From contig CM043949.1 of assembly GCA_014529385.2 (NCBI GenBank), positions 110,697,977 to 110,761,976 of the forward strand: a stretch of 64,000 nt of DNA. Reading direction: 5' to 3'. This document shows, piece after piece, positions 41,327 to 54,524 of the stretch; within the stretch, counting starts at the first letter, position 1, and each line of letters begins with the position of its first letter. The translations under genes were made by a program, and so were the position numbers. This stretch comes from Adiantum capillus-veneris (lineage: Eukaryota > Streptophyta > Polypodiopsida > Polypodiales > Pteridaceae). Under the pieces are notes generated by a model. That model saw only the letters and a program-made list of their open reading frames with translations, made no database searches and was not told where the DNA came from.

Positions 41327-44300
41327 ATGGCTATGACTATTCTCGTCAATGGTTTTCCTTCTGGCCAGCGTTCTGTTCCTCCTTTCCAAGGCAAAGGATT
41401 TCTAGGTTGGAAAGCAAAAATGTCGTTAATTCTTGAAGGCAATGAACTCTCTGATATTGTCCTTGGAAATCATGTATGTCCACCTCAACCTGTTGATACG
41501 GATCATGACAACGTGCTTATCACTGAAGGACCTGTATTTGAAGATTGACATGTTGCGTATATGGATTGGAAACGATGTGATAAAGCAGGTCCTTGGTATA
41601 TTCTTTCTACTCTTACTGATTCCCTCTTGCTTGATGTGTATGAACTACCTAGTTTCCACGACATATGGAAGTACCTTATTGCAAAATTTCAAAAGAAATC
41701 TGTTACAAAAATACTTTATTTGAGAGGTTTGCTTAACAAGCTACAATATGAAGTTGGTACTACCATGACGGGACATATTGAGTCTTTCAAATCCATTAAT
41801 CAACTTGCTGCTGCAGGTGATCTTGTTCCACAAAAACAATTGATTACACTTCTCCTTGACACAGTGAAGGACTCTTCTTATGATAACATTGTTACCATTC
41901 TTTCTAATAAAGATGGTCTTGATTTCATCCAAGCCTACATGTCTTTAATTGAATACTCTCAATGTCAAGAACGACGTAATGCTGGTCATGATACATCTAT
42001 GATTTCACAAGAGGAGAAAGAGATGCAACAGATGGAACGTGCTTTTTATGCTTGAAGGCGTCCATTTCAACGAGAAAAGGTGGCCGTCGCGGTAATATTT
42101 TCTCTCCTCTCAAATTCCCTAATAAGCAATGTTCTTACTGCAATAAAAATGGCTATACTGAAGATAATTGTTGGGCAAGTCAGTATGATGAAGGACACAA
42201 TATTACCACTAAACAACCACGTTTCTCTAGAGATTCTTCTTCTTCTTGTGAATATTGTGAACGATCTGATCATCCCACTCATATGTGCTATAAGCGTTGA
42301 TTCAACACAGATCGTAATAGAGCATATGCTACTGAACATCAAAAAAATATTGTACCAGAAACAAGCTGTATCCTATGTTTAGTTGCTCCAGACAGAATAC
42401 TTCATGTACGTGATGGATCACTTTTTCTTGTCGATTCTGGTGCTACAAGAAATATGACATATGAGTCTAAGTGGCTCCATAAGTACCATCCACTACCAGT
42501 TCAACGTGTTGTTTATCTTGTTGATGATATGACTTGTCAAGTAAAGGGTATTGAAGATTTATATCTTGGTACCGTATCTTCTTTTACTCGAATTTTGTGA
42601 GGAGTATTACATGTACCAGAACTTCAACGTAATCTTCTTTTAGTTGCTAGACTTGTTGATCTTGGTCTATTTGTTGGATTTGATCATACCAAATGCCGAA
42701 TTAAGAAAGATGGAAAAACTATAGCCACTGCTCCTTGAAATGGTAATTTGCTTGAACTCTTTCTCAATGATGCTGTAGCAAATGTTGTCACTTTTCCATG
42801 TAATCATGATTGCAAAGTATGGCATCACCGATTTGTTCATGCTGATTTCTCAAAACTCATAGATCTTCAGCGTCGTGATCTTGTTCATGGCATGGGAATT
42901 TGTGAGTTTTGTGCTCTTGGGAAACATAATCGTAAACCCTTTCCTCTCTCAAATACAACTCATTCTCATGACATATTGGATCTTGATCCTACTAATATAT
43001 GTGGATCTCTACCTTCTTCAAGATCACAATATCGCTACTTCATCACCTTTATTGATGATTTCTCACGGTATACAACTGTATTTCTACTTAGACAAAAAAT
43101 ATGAGGCCTTATCTGTTTTGAAACAATTCCACAAGGCTGCAAAACTTCAAACTGGTCGTCGCCTCAAGAAGCTTCATAGTGACAATGGAGGAAAATATGT
43201 TTCTTGAGAGTTTGTGAGTTACTGTGCTGCCAGTGGAATTCATCATGAACACACTATTCCATATTCACCTCAACAAAATAGCGTTGCTGAACAAAAGAAT
43301 CGCACTATTCTCAATGTTGTAAGATGTATGCTGATTCTCTGGGTTATCGCGTGTTTTTTGGGCTGAAGCTACTTTGATAGCAGTATTTATTCAGAACCAT
43401 CTTCCTACTACTGCACCCTCTGGTAAGATACCCATCACAGCATGGATAGGTGACATTCCTTCTGTATCTCATTTTCAAACCTCTGGATGTATTGCTTATA
43501 TTCATGTTCCCAAAGAAACACAAACAAAGCTTGATGGTCATGGTCGTAAAGTTATTTTTATTGGATATTCTAACACTTCCAAAGGCTATAAATTCTATGA
43601 CCCTTCCTCCAAGAAAATAATTGTCAATCGTGATGCTACTTTTACAAACAGCTTATGGGAGGCTCATGGTCCATGGATGATTCTGATGATCCTATCATTG
43701 CTTCAGACTTTTCCATTTCTTTCAGATGATGAAACTCTTCCTAAAGAGTAGCTTTCCTCTTCACAACCATCCATTCCAAATGTTGCCAATGATGATATTG
43801 ATATTTTTGATGATCTGCCTATTGATTTTGAACATGGCTTATGTCATGTTTATGATGATGATATTGTTGATAGTGCTTTCTCTACTTTTGAAGATCCCAT
43901 TACTTATAATGAAGCTATCTCTTCACCACAAAAGGTTCAATGGCAATAGGATATGGAAGCAAAGTACGATTCTCTTATCTCTTAAGGTACATGGATACTA
44001 ACTGAACTACCTCCTAGTCGTACAACTATTAAGTGTAAGTGGGTGTATAAGACAAAGATAAAAGCAGATAGATCTTTTGACAAGTTCAAGGTATGTTTAG
44101 TTGCAAAAGGTTACTCCCAAGTTGCTAGTGTTGATTATCAAGAGACCTTTTCACTAGTTGTTTGCATTATAAGTATTCGAGTTTTATTGGCATTTGCTGT
44201 TCAATTTGATTTAGAAGCTCATCAAATGGATGTGCAAACTGGTTTTCTTAATGGTGACTTGGAAGAGGAAATTTATATGGAATACCCAGAAGGGTTTGTT

Positions 44301-44650
44301 ATTCCAGGAAAAGAAGACCTTGTTGCTCAATTCCATAAGGCAGTATATAGTCTCAAACAAGCTTATCGAGCTTAGTATACAAAATTTGATATTTTTCTCA
44401 CCTCTAAAGGATTCATCTCTTGCTCTTCAGACCCCAACTTATACATAAAGCACCAAGGTAGCAGTTTTGTAATTCTTGCTCTTTATGTGGATAATACCAT
44501 CCTTGTTTCTAATGATTTGGGGTTTCTTCAGCAAGTGAAAAAGTTATTGTCTTCTGCATTTGATATGGTGGATCTGGGAGAGATTCACTTGTGTCTTGGC
44601 ATTTAGATTCAAAGGAACCACACAAAAGGTATTTTATTCCTTCGACATTC
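41327..44650 (+). pseudogene. gag-pol: Ty1/copia gag-pol (copia 3), decayed
   Basis: Gag from MAMTILVNGFPSGQRSVPPF (41327) with a TGA at 41546. Two CCHC knuckles (CSYCNKNGYTEDNCW and CEYCERSDHPTHMC, 42130-42295). Protease FLVDSGATRNM (42425-42460). Integrase with FITFIDDFSRY, LHSDNGGKYVS and QQNSVAEQKNR. Reverse transcriptase VCLVAKGYSQVASVDYQETF, QMDVQTGFLNGDLEEEIYM, and ALYVDN (44481-44495), where the catalytic YVDD has become YVDN. About ten stops and shifts (for example 41546, 42053, 42298, 42598, 42736, 43102, 43205, 43984, 44373, 44605). Not translatable. Confidence 0.8.
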
Positions 44651-44911
44651 AAAGTTTCTTTTGTGGCAGATACCTCTACGTAGCTCTCATCACCGCTCTC
44701 TTGCTGCAAAGAAAGAAGCCTTTCGACAGCCCCTAATTGATTCTAAAGCACGGTAAGAAGCTCTAAACTCCATGACCATCATCTCTCTCTCTCTCTCTCT
44801 CTATGTTGTTTTTCTGAGTAGTCACCCTCTCGGTGATTTTTTTTTCATATACGAGTGCATGTATGTATTAATCAAGCACGTACAAATTTGCCCCATGATT
44901 ATTTTATCCTC
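44651..44911 (+). repeat. 5' LTR remnant of gypsy 4
   Basis: GGCAGATACCTCTACGTAGC...GTCACCCTCTCGGTGATTTT matches 54590-54838. Its left edge is the junction with copia 3 and its right edge runs into pol. It includes a (CT)n at 44783-44803. Confidence 0.75.
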
Positions 44912-44935
44912 AAGTTAATAGAGCTAAAGGGGCTA

Positions 44936-47900
44936 GAGGTGAAGGAAATCAGGCAAGCGCGTATGTTCATGCTGCAATAGAACATCAGGAAGTGAATGGA
45001 CAATTTTCAGTTATTCAAACCCCAACAGAGTATCAAGGTAACCATTTTACCTTATTGATTAATTCAGGGAGTACACATTCTTTCATATCTCCTCAGCGCA
45101 TCAAATACCTCATTTTGCATGAACACCTTGATACAAACCTTACAATAGAATTAGCTACAGGTAGGAGGTTAGATCTTCTACTTCAGTGGTAACTTGATTT
45201 TTTTTTTAGATGGTCATAATACTTTTGCAAACTTCTGTGTCTTACCCATAGGAATTTACGATGGAATTCTAGGAAAGGATTGGCTTAAAGCCAATGATGC
45301 TCACATACATTGAAAGATGCTTCATTGACTTTTGAAAATAATAAAAACTCTAGGGTTAGAATTACTAGGAAACGGGGGAAGCCTAAGCTCAGACTAGTGA
45401 ACTTTGCCAAACTTATGAAGAGTCATAGGAAGAATGAGAGGATTTACACATTAAAGATCAACCCTAAGGAGAAGAAGATAAATTCAACTAAACCTGAATG
45501 GATAACGGAATTTGATGATGTATTTCTTGAAGAACTTTCACAGCTACCACCCAAGCGTAATGTTGATCATGCAATAGAGCTTACTCCAGGAGCTCAACCA
45601 GTTTCTCGTAGACCTTACAAAATGTTAGTACCTGAATCCGCAAAACTGAAGGAGGAATTAACTCAACTCCTTGAACAAGGCTTTATTCAATCCAATGTTT
45701 CTCCATAGAGTACTCCTATTCTCTTTAATCGGAAGAAGGATGGTACTCTACGTCTTTGTATTGATTATCGTGGATTGAACCAGGTAGTAGTCAAGAATAA
45801 GTATGCAATACCAAGGATTGATGAACTGCTTGACCGATTACATGGATCTTCTATCTTCACAAAGATTGATCTTAAGTCAGGGTATTACCAAATCCAAATC
45901 AAGGAGGAGGACATACCAAAGATAGGATTTAATACTTGTTTTGGACATTATGAATTTACAGTTATGCCTTTTGTACTTACTAATGCTCCTGCTCCTGCAA
46001 CTTGTCTTCTTTGATGATATCCTGGTTTACTCGATAAACAGATAAGAACATGAACAACATGTGCGACAAGTACTCAAACTTCTCCGTCAAAATCAACTTT
46101 ATGCCAAACGTAGCAAATTCACCTTCTTCACTGACAAGGTGGAATATTTGGGATTTATAGTATCCAAGGATGGTGTTCCAATAGATCCAAGTAAGATCAA
46201 AGCTGTCATAGCTTGGCCTACACCAAAATCAATACGAGAAGTCCATGGATTTCTTGGTTTGACAAGATGGTAACGTACATTTATTGAGGGTTATGCTAAG
46301 ATTGCATCTCCATTTTGACAAATACGCTTAAGAAGGCCAAAGTATTTACTTGGAATGAATCTGCTCAAGCTAGTTTTAAGAAACTCAAAGAAGCCTTGGT
46401 GAATGCTCCCATACTACAACTTCCAGACTTCTCAAAGAAATTCACTGTGCTCACTGATGTAAGTGGACAAGCAATTGGTTGTGTTCTGTCTCAAGAAGGA
46501 AAACCAGTAGCTTATGAATCACGTAAGTTATGTATACACGAGTTAATTTATCCCACACATGACTTGGAATTATTGGCTGTTGTGCATGCTCTTAAAGTAT
46601 GGCAACATTATCTTCTTGGAAGGAGATTTGAACTACATACCGACCAAAAAAGCCTAAAGTGGATCTACACCCAACCTGAATTGAATATGCGGCAATGAAG
46701 ATGAATGGAGTTGTTATGCGAATATGATTTTGAAATTTAAATATAAACGTGGGAAGGAAAATCTTGTGGCCGATGCTTTGAGCAGGAAGAGTACTGTAGC
46801 GGCTGTCACAACCTCTACTACTTCTTTAATTGACCTTATTCGAGAAGGTATAATTAATGACCTGTATTACTTAAGAATCCAGTACTTGATGAACTTAAAT
46901 AATCACACAGAGAAGCAAGAAAGGAAAATCAAAGGCTTTTACGTTGAAGGTGACGACCTTTACTTCAATAATTATCTTTGTATTCCAAATCAAGGTGGAA
47001 TCAAACTTCAAATATTACACGAAGCTCATGATATACCTATAGCAGGACATCCAGGATACATTAAGACTTACTCTACTATAAGAAAGAATTCTTTTGGCTA
47101 GGACTAAGCGCGATGTGTTGAGCTATGTTACAAGATGTTTAACATGCCAACGTATTAAACCTGAACGAATTCGATACCCTAGTAAGCTTCAACCAATTGA
47201 TGCTCCACAAAATGAAATGGGAATGCATATCCATGGATTTCATTACATACATCTCTAGGATATGACTCTATTTTTGTGGTTGTTGATATGCTTACAAAAA
47301 TGACTCATTTATTTCCTGTCACAAGACAATATTTACGGGTAAGGATATAGCTCAGGTCTTCATGAAAGGTGTTTTCATGTATCAGGGTTTACCTCGACGG
47401 ATAATTTCTGATCGTGATGCAAATTTCACCTCAAATTTTTGGAAAGCCTTATCTCAGCTACAAAATCCCAGTTAGCCTTTAGTACTGCTTATCATCCTCA
47501 AACTGATGGGCAGACAGAAAGGACAAATCAAATCATTGAAGACATATTGAGGGCTTATTGTATGCATGCGTGGAGTAAATGGACTAGATATTTGTATTTG
47601 GTTGAATTTGCGTATAATTCCTCATTTCAACGCTCAATTGGAATGTCTCCTTTTCAAGCATTGTATGGACAAGAGAGTCTTACTCCACTCAAATGGATAG
47701 ACCCTCTCATACCAGTTCAAGCATCCAAAGAAATGTTGGATGAAATGCAACTACAAACCGATCTTATATGATAAGATATTAAGACTGATCAAGATAGACA
47801 GAAGAGTTATGCTAATCCAAAACGATCTACCAGACTTTTTGAAGAGGGCGATATGGTATTTCTGAGAGTAAAATCCAAACGTAGTTCTTTATCAATGGGT

Positions 47901-48240
47901 AAGTGTAAGAAGCTAAGTGCTAGATATTGTGGACCTTATGTAATCACAAAGCGGATTAATAATCAAGCTTACACACTGTTGTTACCACCACACATAAAGA
48001 TACATGATGTTTTTCAGGTCAGTTTACTCAAGAAGTATGTACTTGATCCACAACATATTCTTGATGATTCTCTATTATCTACATCTACTGACGGAACTTT
48101 TGAAGTATATCCCGAAGTAATACTTCAGAGCAGAACCAAGCCTTTGCGTAATCGGACCATTATTGAGAACACCTTATTAAATGGTCAACGTATCCTCAAG
48201 AAGATGCCACTGGGGAATGTAATGATGTAATAAAACTAAA
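44936..48240 (+). pseudogene. pol: Ty3 chromovirus pol (gypsy 4), decayed
   Basis: Protease at 45040-45190 reads LLINSGSTHSFIS, so the catalytic Asp (DSG) is Asn. Reverse transcriptase: [35 protein letters not shown], then a deletion between NAPA and [10 protein letters not shown] (about 46000). RNase H: VLTDVSGQAIGCVL, HTDQKSLKWI, VADALSRK. Integrase: GHPGYIK, HPQTDGQTERTNQI (47485-47530). The C-terminus has ARYCGPYVI, then a chromodomain whose end continues after a one-base shift near 48160 (HLIKWSTYPQEDAT). Chromodomains guide chromovirus integration to histone-marked chromatin. Stops at 45190, 45706, 46697, 47100, 47769 and others. Confidence 0.8.
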
Positions 48241-48296
48241 TTATCCAGATTTCATGTCGAGGTGAGGACACCTCAAATTTTTCAAGTGTGGGAGGA

Positions 48297-49267
48297 TGTA
48301 AGATCCCCAATTTTTGGGTCTCTTCTAAAAATAAGAAAAATAGCTTTCAATATCTATTTTGCCAAAATTTGACTTAAGATGCTTGGTTGACAGTATTGGA
48401 AGGTTCTAAAGTGAAAAACAAGGTCGTTTCCATGTTCCAGTAGGTTAGACACATGTTTGGTTCAGTTTTAAAAAAATCCGTTATTTTTAGCTTTTTCATG
48501 CTTTTTATGTTTTTTTTTGCAAAAAGCAAGGTCGGATCCTTAATCTACGTATTCCAAGGAAGCTATGGTTCAATTTTGTAAAAATCTACTTTTTCAGTGC
48601 TTTTCACTCTATTTTTAGCTTTTCGTGATTTTTAGTGCTTTTTAGTGAAAAGCAAGCCCGCTTTCTTATTCCAGTGGACGAGGAAACCCGTGATTCAATT
48701 TTAGAATATTTTACTTTTTTTTTCTTTTTACGCTATTTTTAGCTTTTCGTGCTTTTCAGCGTTTTTGAAAGCAATGTGCTTTTTATGATGACCTAAATAT
48801 AAAGATATTAATTTTAGTCTCCGTCGGATTTGAAAATGATCACCATGAGCAAAAACGAGACCAGACAAGTTTTTTACGGGAAATACTTTTATAAAAAGCG
48901 GTACCGTAAATATGCCGGGCAGTACGGGGAGGTCATAATTATGTCGGGATATTATGGTGCGGCATAGTCTAGCTACGGTTACCAGTAGTTGGCCAGATAC
49001 TGCTTGGATGGCCAATTTTGCTGTAAAAATTGAATGGTAAGTGGAAGAATTGACCACCAAAAGCAAAGGCATGTTTTTAGCAAAGTCCTCAAAAGCTTGC
49101 AGCTATTCTTTGCTCAAAAACTAGCACTAGTTTTCTGCTTGGGACACACTATAGCCAGCTGTAGAGCCTACAAACTCACTTGCAAGCCTTAGTTTTCAGT
49201 GCCGTCTGTTGCGTCTACTACCGCAAGCTATACATATCTATTATATGGAGTGGTGCAAGCTCTTCAT
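48297..49267 (+). repeat. 3' LTR of gypsy 4, left piece
   Basis: Begins TGTAAGATCCCCAATTTTTG after a purine tract (GTGGGAGGA). Contains imperfect internal repeats with CTTTTT, TTTTAGCTTTTCGTG and AAAAGCAAGxxCG motifs at 48420-48680. Cut at 49267 by copia 2. Confidence 0.65.
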
Positions 49268-49495
49268 TGTTACCATATACATGTGGTAGTGATGTGTGTG
49301 AACACAGTAGGACCGCAGGGGTATTTTTTCCCTCTTTAGGAGGTTTTTTCCCCCGAGCATTGTATATACGCCCATCACTCTAGGGCTATCTATCTTTCCA
49401 TTAGCACACTAAGTTACACACTCTCTATTGTGTGCCTTGAGCTTCCTTCATCTTCTCCAAGCTGTGTGTGTTTCTCTGCAAACCTAATTCCAACA
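49268..49495 (+). repeat. 5' LTR of copia 2 (228 bp)
   Basis: TGTTACCATATACATGTGGT to CTAATTCCAACA. Confidence 0.9.
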
Positions 49496-49497
49496 AT

Positions 49498-49512
49498 TGG
49501 TATCAGAGTAGG
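49498..49512 (+). promoter_or_regulatory. Primer-binding site, initiator tRNA-Met (copia 2)
   Basis: TGGTATCAGAGTAGG two bases after the LTR, one mismatch to the copia 1 site. Confidence 0.9.
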
Positions 49513-49857
49513 TTGCGTCCTCCCGGGCTTAGTCGCCAGCTGCTCCAACACACGCCTGCTCACTTTCTCCGATTACAGTGAGGTTTGGCGAGCGTTCGCA
49601 AGTCGACAAATATTTCGGGCAAGCTCAAAGAGCTTAATCTGCTCAGATTTTCGATTTGGTCTCATTTCGGCCTCCGTTTCCACTATAGGCAGGTTTGCAC
49701 AGACAATTTCGTCATTTTGTGAAGAATTTTTGTTAGTGCCGTTTTCTGCATAACAGGTGCCTTACAGTCTTCTATGGTTTGTGCTATATAGCACGTGTTG
49801 TTCCCGCTCTGTTTCTCCTATTTTCGAGCAGTTTTCACATCAGGTGCAGCATTTACA

Positions 49858-52800
49858 ATGGCTGACAACAACACAAATGTGTTCAAGATGTTTGCTGCTG
49901 AGGACAGGTTGGATGGGGAAAAATACCCTTGTGGGCTTATATGATGCAACATGTGCTTGTGTCAAAGGGCATCTAGAACATTGTGCAGGGCATTGATGTA
50001 CTTCCTGGTTATGAGGATGTAGGCGATGTTGAGGATGTTGCAGGTCTTGCTGCAAGACTTGCTGCTATTAGAGTTGTTTTGCCTACGGCAGAACAAGCTC
50101 GTTGGGATGTAAAGGATGCGCAGGCTCATGCATTGATTGCGTTTTCTGTGAAGCGCACCATTGTTCCTCACATTCGTTCAACAAAATCTGCAAAACAGGC
50201 TTGGGATATTCTAGCAGGTCTTTATGCAAGCCGCAATGAGGCTAAAATTGCTTTGCTGCGTAAAGAGCTGGAGTTGAAGATTATGCATGAGGAAGATGAT
50301 ATGGACACTTTCCTTGCTGGTGTCAAGGATATCAATGAGCAACTTATTTTTGCAGGTGAAGTCATTTCAGACAGTTCCCTTGTGCAAACTGTTCTTGATG
50401 CCTTACTAGTTTCTTACCAGACTTTTGCTAGTACTTGGAGACTTATGACCCAAGGAAATCTAGAAGTTGTCAAGTTTGATGCATTATGTACATTGCTGTT
50501 GCAAGAGTCACTTTCCAGAATAAACAGGACTAGACAACGTGTAGTTGAACAGGCTTTTATTGCTTCTCAAAGAAAGGGTGGTAACAATAATTCAGCCACT
50601 TCTTATGGTTCTGCTGCGAGTGGCAAAACTTCTGTTCCTAATGCTTCTGATGGCCGCACTTCATCTGGCAATTCTGGTGATAAGGGAAAAAAGAAAATGC
50701 GTTGCCATTATTGTAAAGCTAATGATCACTTGATCAAGTCGTGTCCTAAGTTGAAGGCCAAAGAGGCTAAGAAGAAAGAGGGTGGTTCCACTGCAAATGT
50801 TGGTTCCACTACAAATGCAGCCATGGTTGAGTCTTCTGTGAAAGGAGACTGTGATGCTGATGTTGATGCAGAATGGGCTTTTAGAGCAGAGTGCACTTAC
50901 AATCCTGCTATCCATGATGCATGCTTGTCAGTTGCTACAAATTCACATGTGTGGTATTTTGACAGTGGTGCTACAAAGCACATTACCTCACATCATGAAT
51001 TGTTTACCTCTCTTGAGTCTGTCCCTCATGGGAACTCAGTCACTTGTGCCAACAATGCCTCTTATCTGGTTCAGGGAGTTGGAAAGATTGTGCTTACTAC
51101 TGAAAATGGCAGTTCCTTCACACTTGTTGATGCACTTTATGTACCTGGGATCAAGAAGAATCTCTTGTCTGTATTCGCACTTGCTAGACTTGGACTTGTA
51201 GTCAAATTTGTGGACGACAGATGTACAGTTCATGATCTCAGTTTTGGTGCTGAAATTGTTGCATCTGGCCTTTTGTGCTGTGGGCTGTATAAGCTCACTT
51301 TGTATGACAAGTGTGGACAAAATTTTGCAAATGCTGTTGCAGATTCAAGGGCTATTTTAGATGCAAAACTTTGGCATGCACGTTTTGGTCATCTGAATTT
51401 TGCTAGTTTGCTGCGTTTGCAGAAATCTGATATGGTTGCTTCTTTGGCGCCTCTTGAAGCACCTGTCAAACATGTTTGTGAAGGCTATATTTTGGGTAAG
51501 ATGCAGCATTCTAAGTTTCCAAAGGATGGTTCAGTTCGGGCCACATGCAGATTGCAGCTCTTGCATAGTGATGTTTGTGGGCCCATGCAAACTCCGTCCT
51601 TGGGAAATTACCTTTACTTCGTGACTTTCATTGATGATTACTCCAGGCATGCATGGGTCTTTCCGCTTAAAGCGAAGTCCAAAGTTTTTATGTGCTTCAA
51701 ACAATTTCTGGCTATGGTTGAAAATGTCTTGAAATGTACTATGGGCACCCTCCGTTCCGATCGAGGGGGGGAATATATGTCTCATGAATTTAATGCATTT
51801 CTGGCTAGTCGTGGGATAAAACACCAATGTAAAGTGCCTTATACACCTCAGCAAAATGGTGTTTCTAAGAGGAAAAACAGGTCACTGATGGAAATGGCAC
51901 GATGTATGGTAAAAAGTCAAGCTTTGCCGCATTCTTTTTGGCTTGAGGCCATCATGTGTGCCACTTATGTACTTAACAGGTGTCCTACGAAAGCTTTGCA
52001 GTCTATTACTCCATATGAGGCATGGGATGATAGAAAGCCTTCTATTGAGCACATGCGTGTTTTTGGCTGTTTGACATATGCTTTGGTGCCACAAGCACAA
52101 TGCAAAAAACTGGATGATAAGGCTGTCAAATGTATTTCTGTTGGTTATAGTGCTGAAAGAAAAGGCTACAGGTTATATCATCCGCAAACAAAACGTATTC
52201 TAGTTTCACGCGATGTAGTGTTTGTGGAAGATTCTGTTCAGCCCTTTCTGTCATGTACTACAGACAGTAATGTAAGTTGACATGACATTTATGACACTTT
52301 TGTTGCCTCTTTTCAGTGGTGGAAATACGGATGTAATTTCCAATGAGGCAAATGTACAACCTATGGGGGTTTCTAAAAATGTTACAGATCAGCCTATTGC
52401 TAATGCAGATGTACATGATGTACTTGATGAGGAAAGGGCTGAAAATGAGCAGGCTAGAGGTATGCCAAAATGGCTGGTGCACACTTTGCGTGACAATAAA
52501 TTAGATGCACCTTTGTCTAGTCGTACTCGTTCAGGCTCTCACAATGCATCTTATGCATCAGATTGTTATGCTTTGGCTGTGTCTAGCTTAGATGATGTTG
52601 AGGAGCCTTTGTCTTTTGATGAAGCATAGAATTCAGAAAATTGGATGGCTGCTATGCAATCAAAATATGATGCACTTATAGAAAATGACACAGGGACTTT
52701 ATGTGATTTGCCTCCTAGCAAAAAGGCCATTGGTACGAAGTGGGTTTACAAGTTGAAACGCAAGCCGGATGGTGAGATCGATCGCCATAAGGCTCGACTT

Positions 52801-54123
52801 GTTGCAAAGGGTTATGCACAACAAAAAGGCATAAATTATGAAGAGACTTTTGCTCCCACTTGTCGTATGACTATTGTGCATTTTCTATGTGCATTCGCAT
52901 CTCATTTTGGTTGGGATGTACATCAATCAGACATTGTTACTGCTTTCTTGAATGGTGTCATATTTGAGGAAGTTTATGTAACGCAGCCTCGCGGTTTTGT
53001 CATAAAAGGACAAGAGGACAAAGTGTGCAGATGTAAGAAGGCTTTGTATAGGTTGAAGCAATCTCCTCGTGCTTGGTATGAGAAAGCTGAGACTCATTTG
53101 GTTAAATGAGGCTTTTGTAACACTCCAACAAAAAACACATTGTATGTAAAGCGTGAGGGTGATGTACTTCTCATTGTGGTTCTTTATGTCGATGATTTGC
53201 TGATCACTGGACCAAATGAGAGATATATTGCTGAATTTAAGGCTGATTTGAATGCTACTTTCAAGATGAAAGATTTGGGGATGTTGCATCATTACTTGGG
53301 TATACAGTTTATGCAGTGTGATGGTGGTATTGCCTTGTGTCAGAAAAGTTATATAGAGACATGGCTATGTAAGTTTGGACTTGAGGATTACAAACCTATT
53401 GCCACTCCCATGGAAACAGGTTTGAAGTTGAGTCTACATGATGCTAGCGATCCTGCTGATGTCACTCTTTACCAAATTGCTGTTGGCTGCCTCATTTATG
53501 TATGTAACACGAGGCCAGATATTCAGTTTGCAGTCTCACAAGTTAGCAGATTTATGCATAGCCCAGGGTCTAAGCATTGGCAGGCTGTCAAGAGGATTTT
53601 CCGCTACCTTAGTGGCACTTTACATCTTGGCTTGTTTTATCCCAAGGGGGGATCATTGCCGCCAGACTTACATGCTTTTTCGGACTCAGATTGGGCTGGT
53701 TTTTTAGACATGCGAGTGTCCACAAGTGGTTTTTGTTTCATGCTTGGCAGTTCATGTATATCATGGTTGAGCAAGAAGCAACCTGCTGTGGCCACTTCGA
53801 GTTGTGAGGCTGACTCCAGGGTTAAGTGTGTATGGCTCAGACACCTTATGGCTAATTTGGGTGTTGGACAGGACATTGCCAACACTATCTACACTGACAG
53901 TCAGAGCGCATTGGCAATTGCAAGGAACCCAGTTTTTCATGCTCGCACAAAGCACATCGAGGTGCATTACCACTATGTCAGGGAGAGGCTCTCAGCAGGA
54001 GAGATCAGCTTGGCTTATGTGTCAACACAGGACAACCTTGCAGATGTTTTCACAAAGGCATTGTCTCGTGAGAAGCTTGAAGCTTTCCACAAAGCTTTGG
54101 GCTTACTACCCTTTATGGACTGA
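49858..54123 (+). pseudogene. gag-pol: Ty1/copia gag-pol (copia 2), nearly full length, few lesions
   Basis: Starts MADNNTNVFKMFAAEDRLDG. Lesions: a one-base loss near 49929, TAG 49974-49976 (Trp in the family), a frame change near 52275, TAG 52627-52629 and TGA 53107-53109. The 765-codon open stretch 49983-52280 holds gag (UBN2), CCHC knuckle CHYCKANDHLIKSC (50700-50745), protease DSGATKHIT, GAG-pre-integrase, and integrase with LHSDVCGPM and LRSDRGGEY; the catalytic Glu at 51867-51869 is Lys (QQNGVSKRKNR; copia 1 keeps VAERKNR). Reverse transcriptase 52645-53250 with LYVDDLLITG; RNase H with DSDWAGF, SSCEAD and TDSQSALA. Stop at 54121. RT could fold if the stops were absent; integrase would not be active. 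Confidence 0.9.
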
Positions 54124-54198
54124 TCATGTCCTCAGGGCATGGCGCTTCCCTTTACTCATGTGCCAGCTCTCTTTCACCGCATCACTCCATGGGGGATT

Positions 54199-54425
54199 TG
54201 TTACCATATACATGTGGTAGTGATGTGTGTGAACACACTAGGACCGCCGGGGCATTTTTTCCCTCTTTATGAGGTTTTTCCCCCCGAGCATTGTATATAC
54301 ACCCATCACTCTAGGGCTATCTATCTTTCCATTGCACACTAAGTTACACACTCTCTATTGTGTGCCTTGAGCTTCCTTCGTCTTCTCCAAGCTGTGTGCA
54401 TTTGTCTGCAACCCTAATTCCAACA
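54199..54425 (+). repeat. 3' LTR of copia 2 (227 bp)
   Basis: Preceded by the polypurine tract ATGGGGGA (54189-54196). TGTTACC...CCAACA. Confidence 0.9.
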
Positions 54426-54431
54426 CTTCAT

Positions 54432-54445
54432 CACCATCTCCATAG

Positions 54446-54524
<79 letters not shown>

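Larger units (their letters stand above)
40389..44650 (+). mobile_element. Copia 3: truncated Ty1/copia element
   Basis: A short 140-bp 5' LTR, a tRNA-Met primer site and a decayed gag-pol are present. The element stops inside the region after YVDN, where LTR sequence of gypsy 4 begins; RNase H and the 3' LTR are gone. It is a different family from copia 1 and 2: two zinc knuckles and different LTRs. Confidence 0.75.
49268..54425 (+). mobile_element. Copia 2: complete-ended Ty1/copia element
   Basis: 5158 bp with LTRs of 228 and 227 bp, tRNA-Met primer site, gag-pol with all domains, and the target duplication CTTCAT (49262-49267 and 54426-54431; five or six bases). It is the same family as copia 1. 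The LTRs differ at about a dozen positions plus one indel by eye (about 5%), so the insertion is not recent. Confidence 0.9.

Noticed and set aside
49268-54425. Copia 2 as an active element
   Set aside because: Three nonsense or frameshift groups plus loss of the integrase catalytic Glu.
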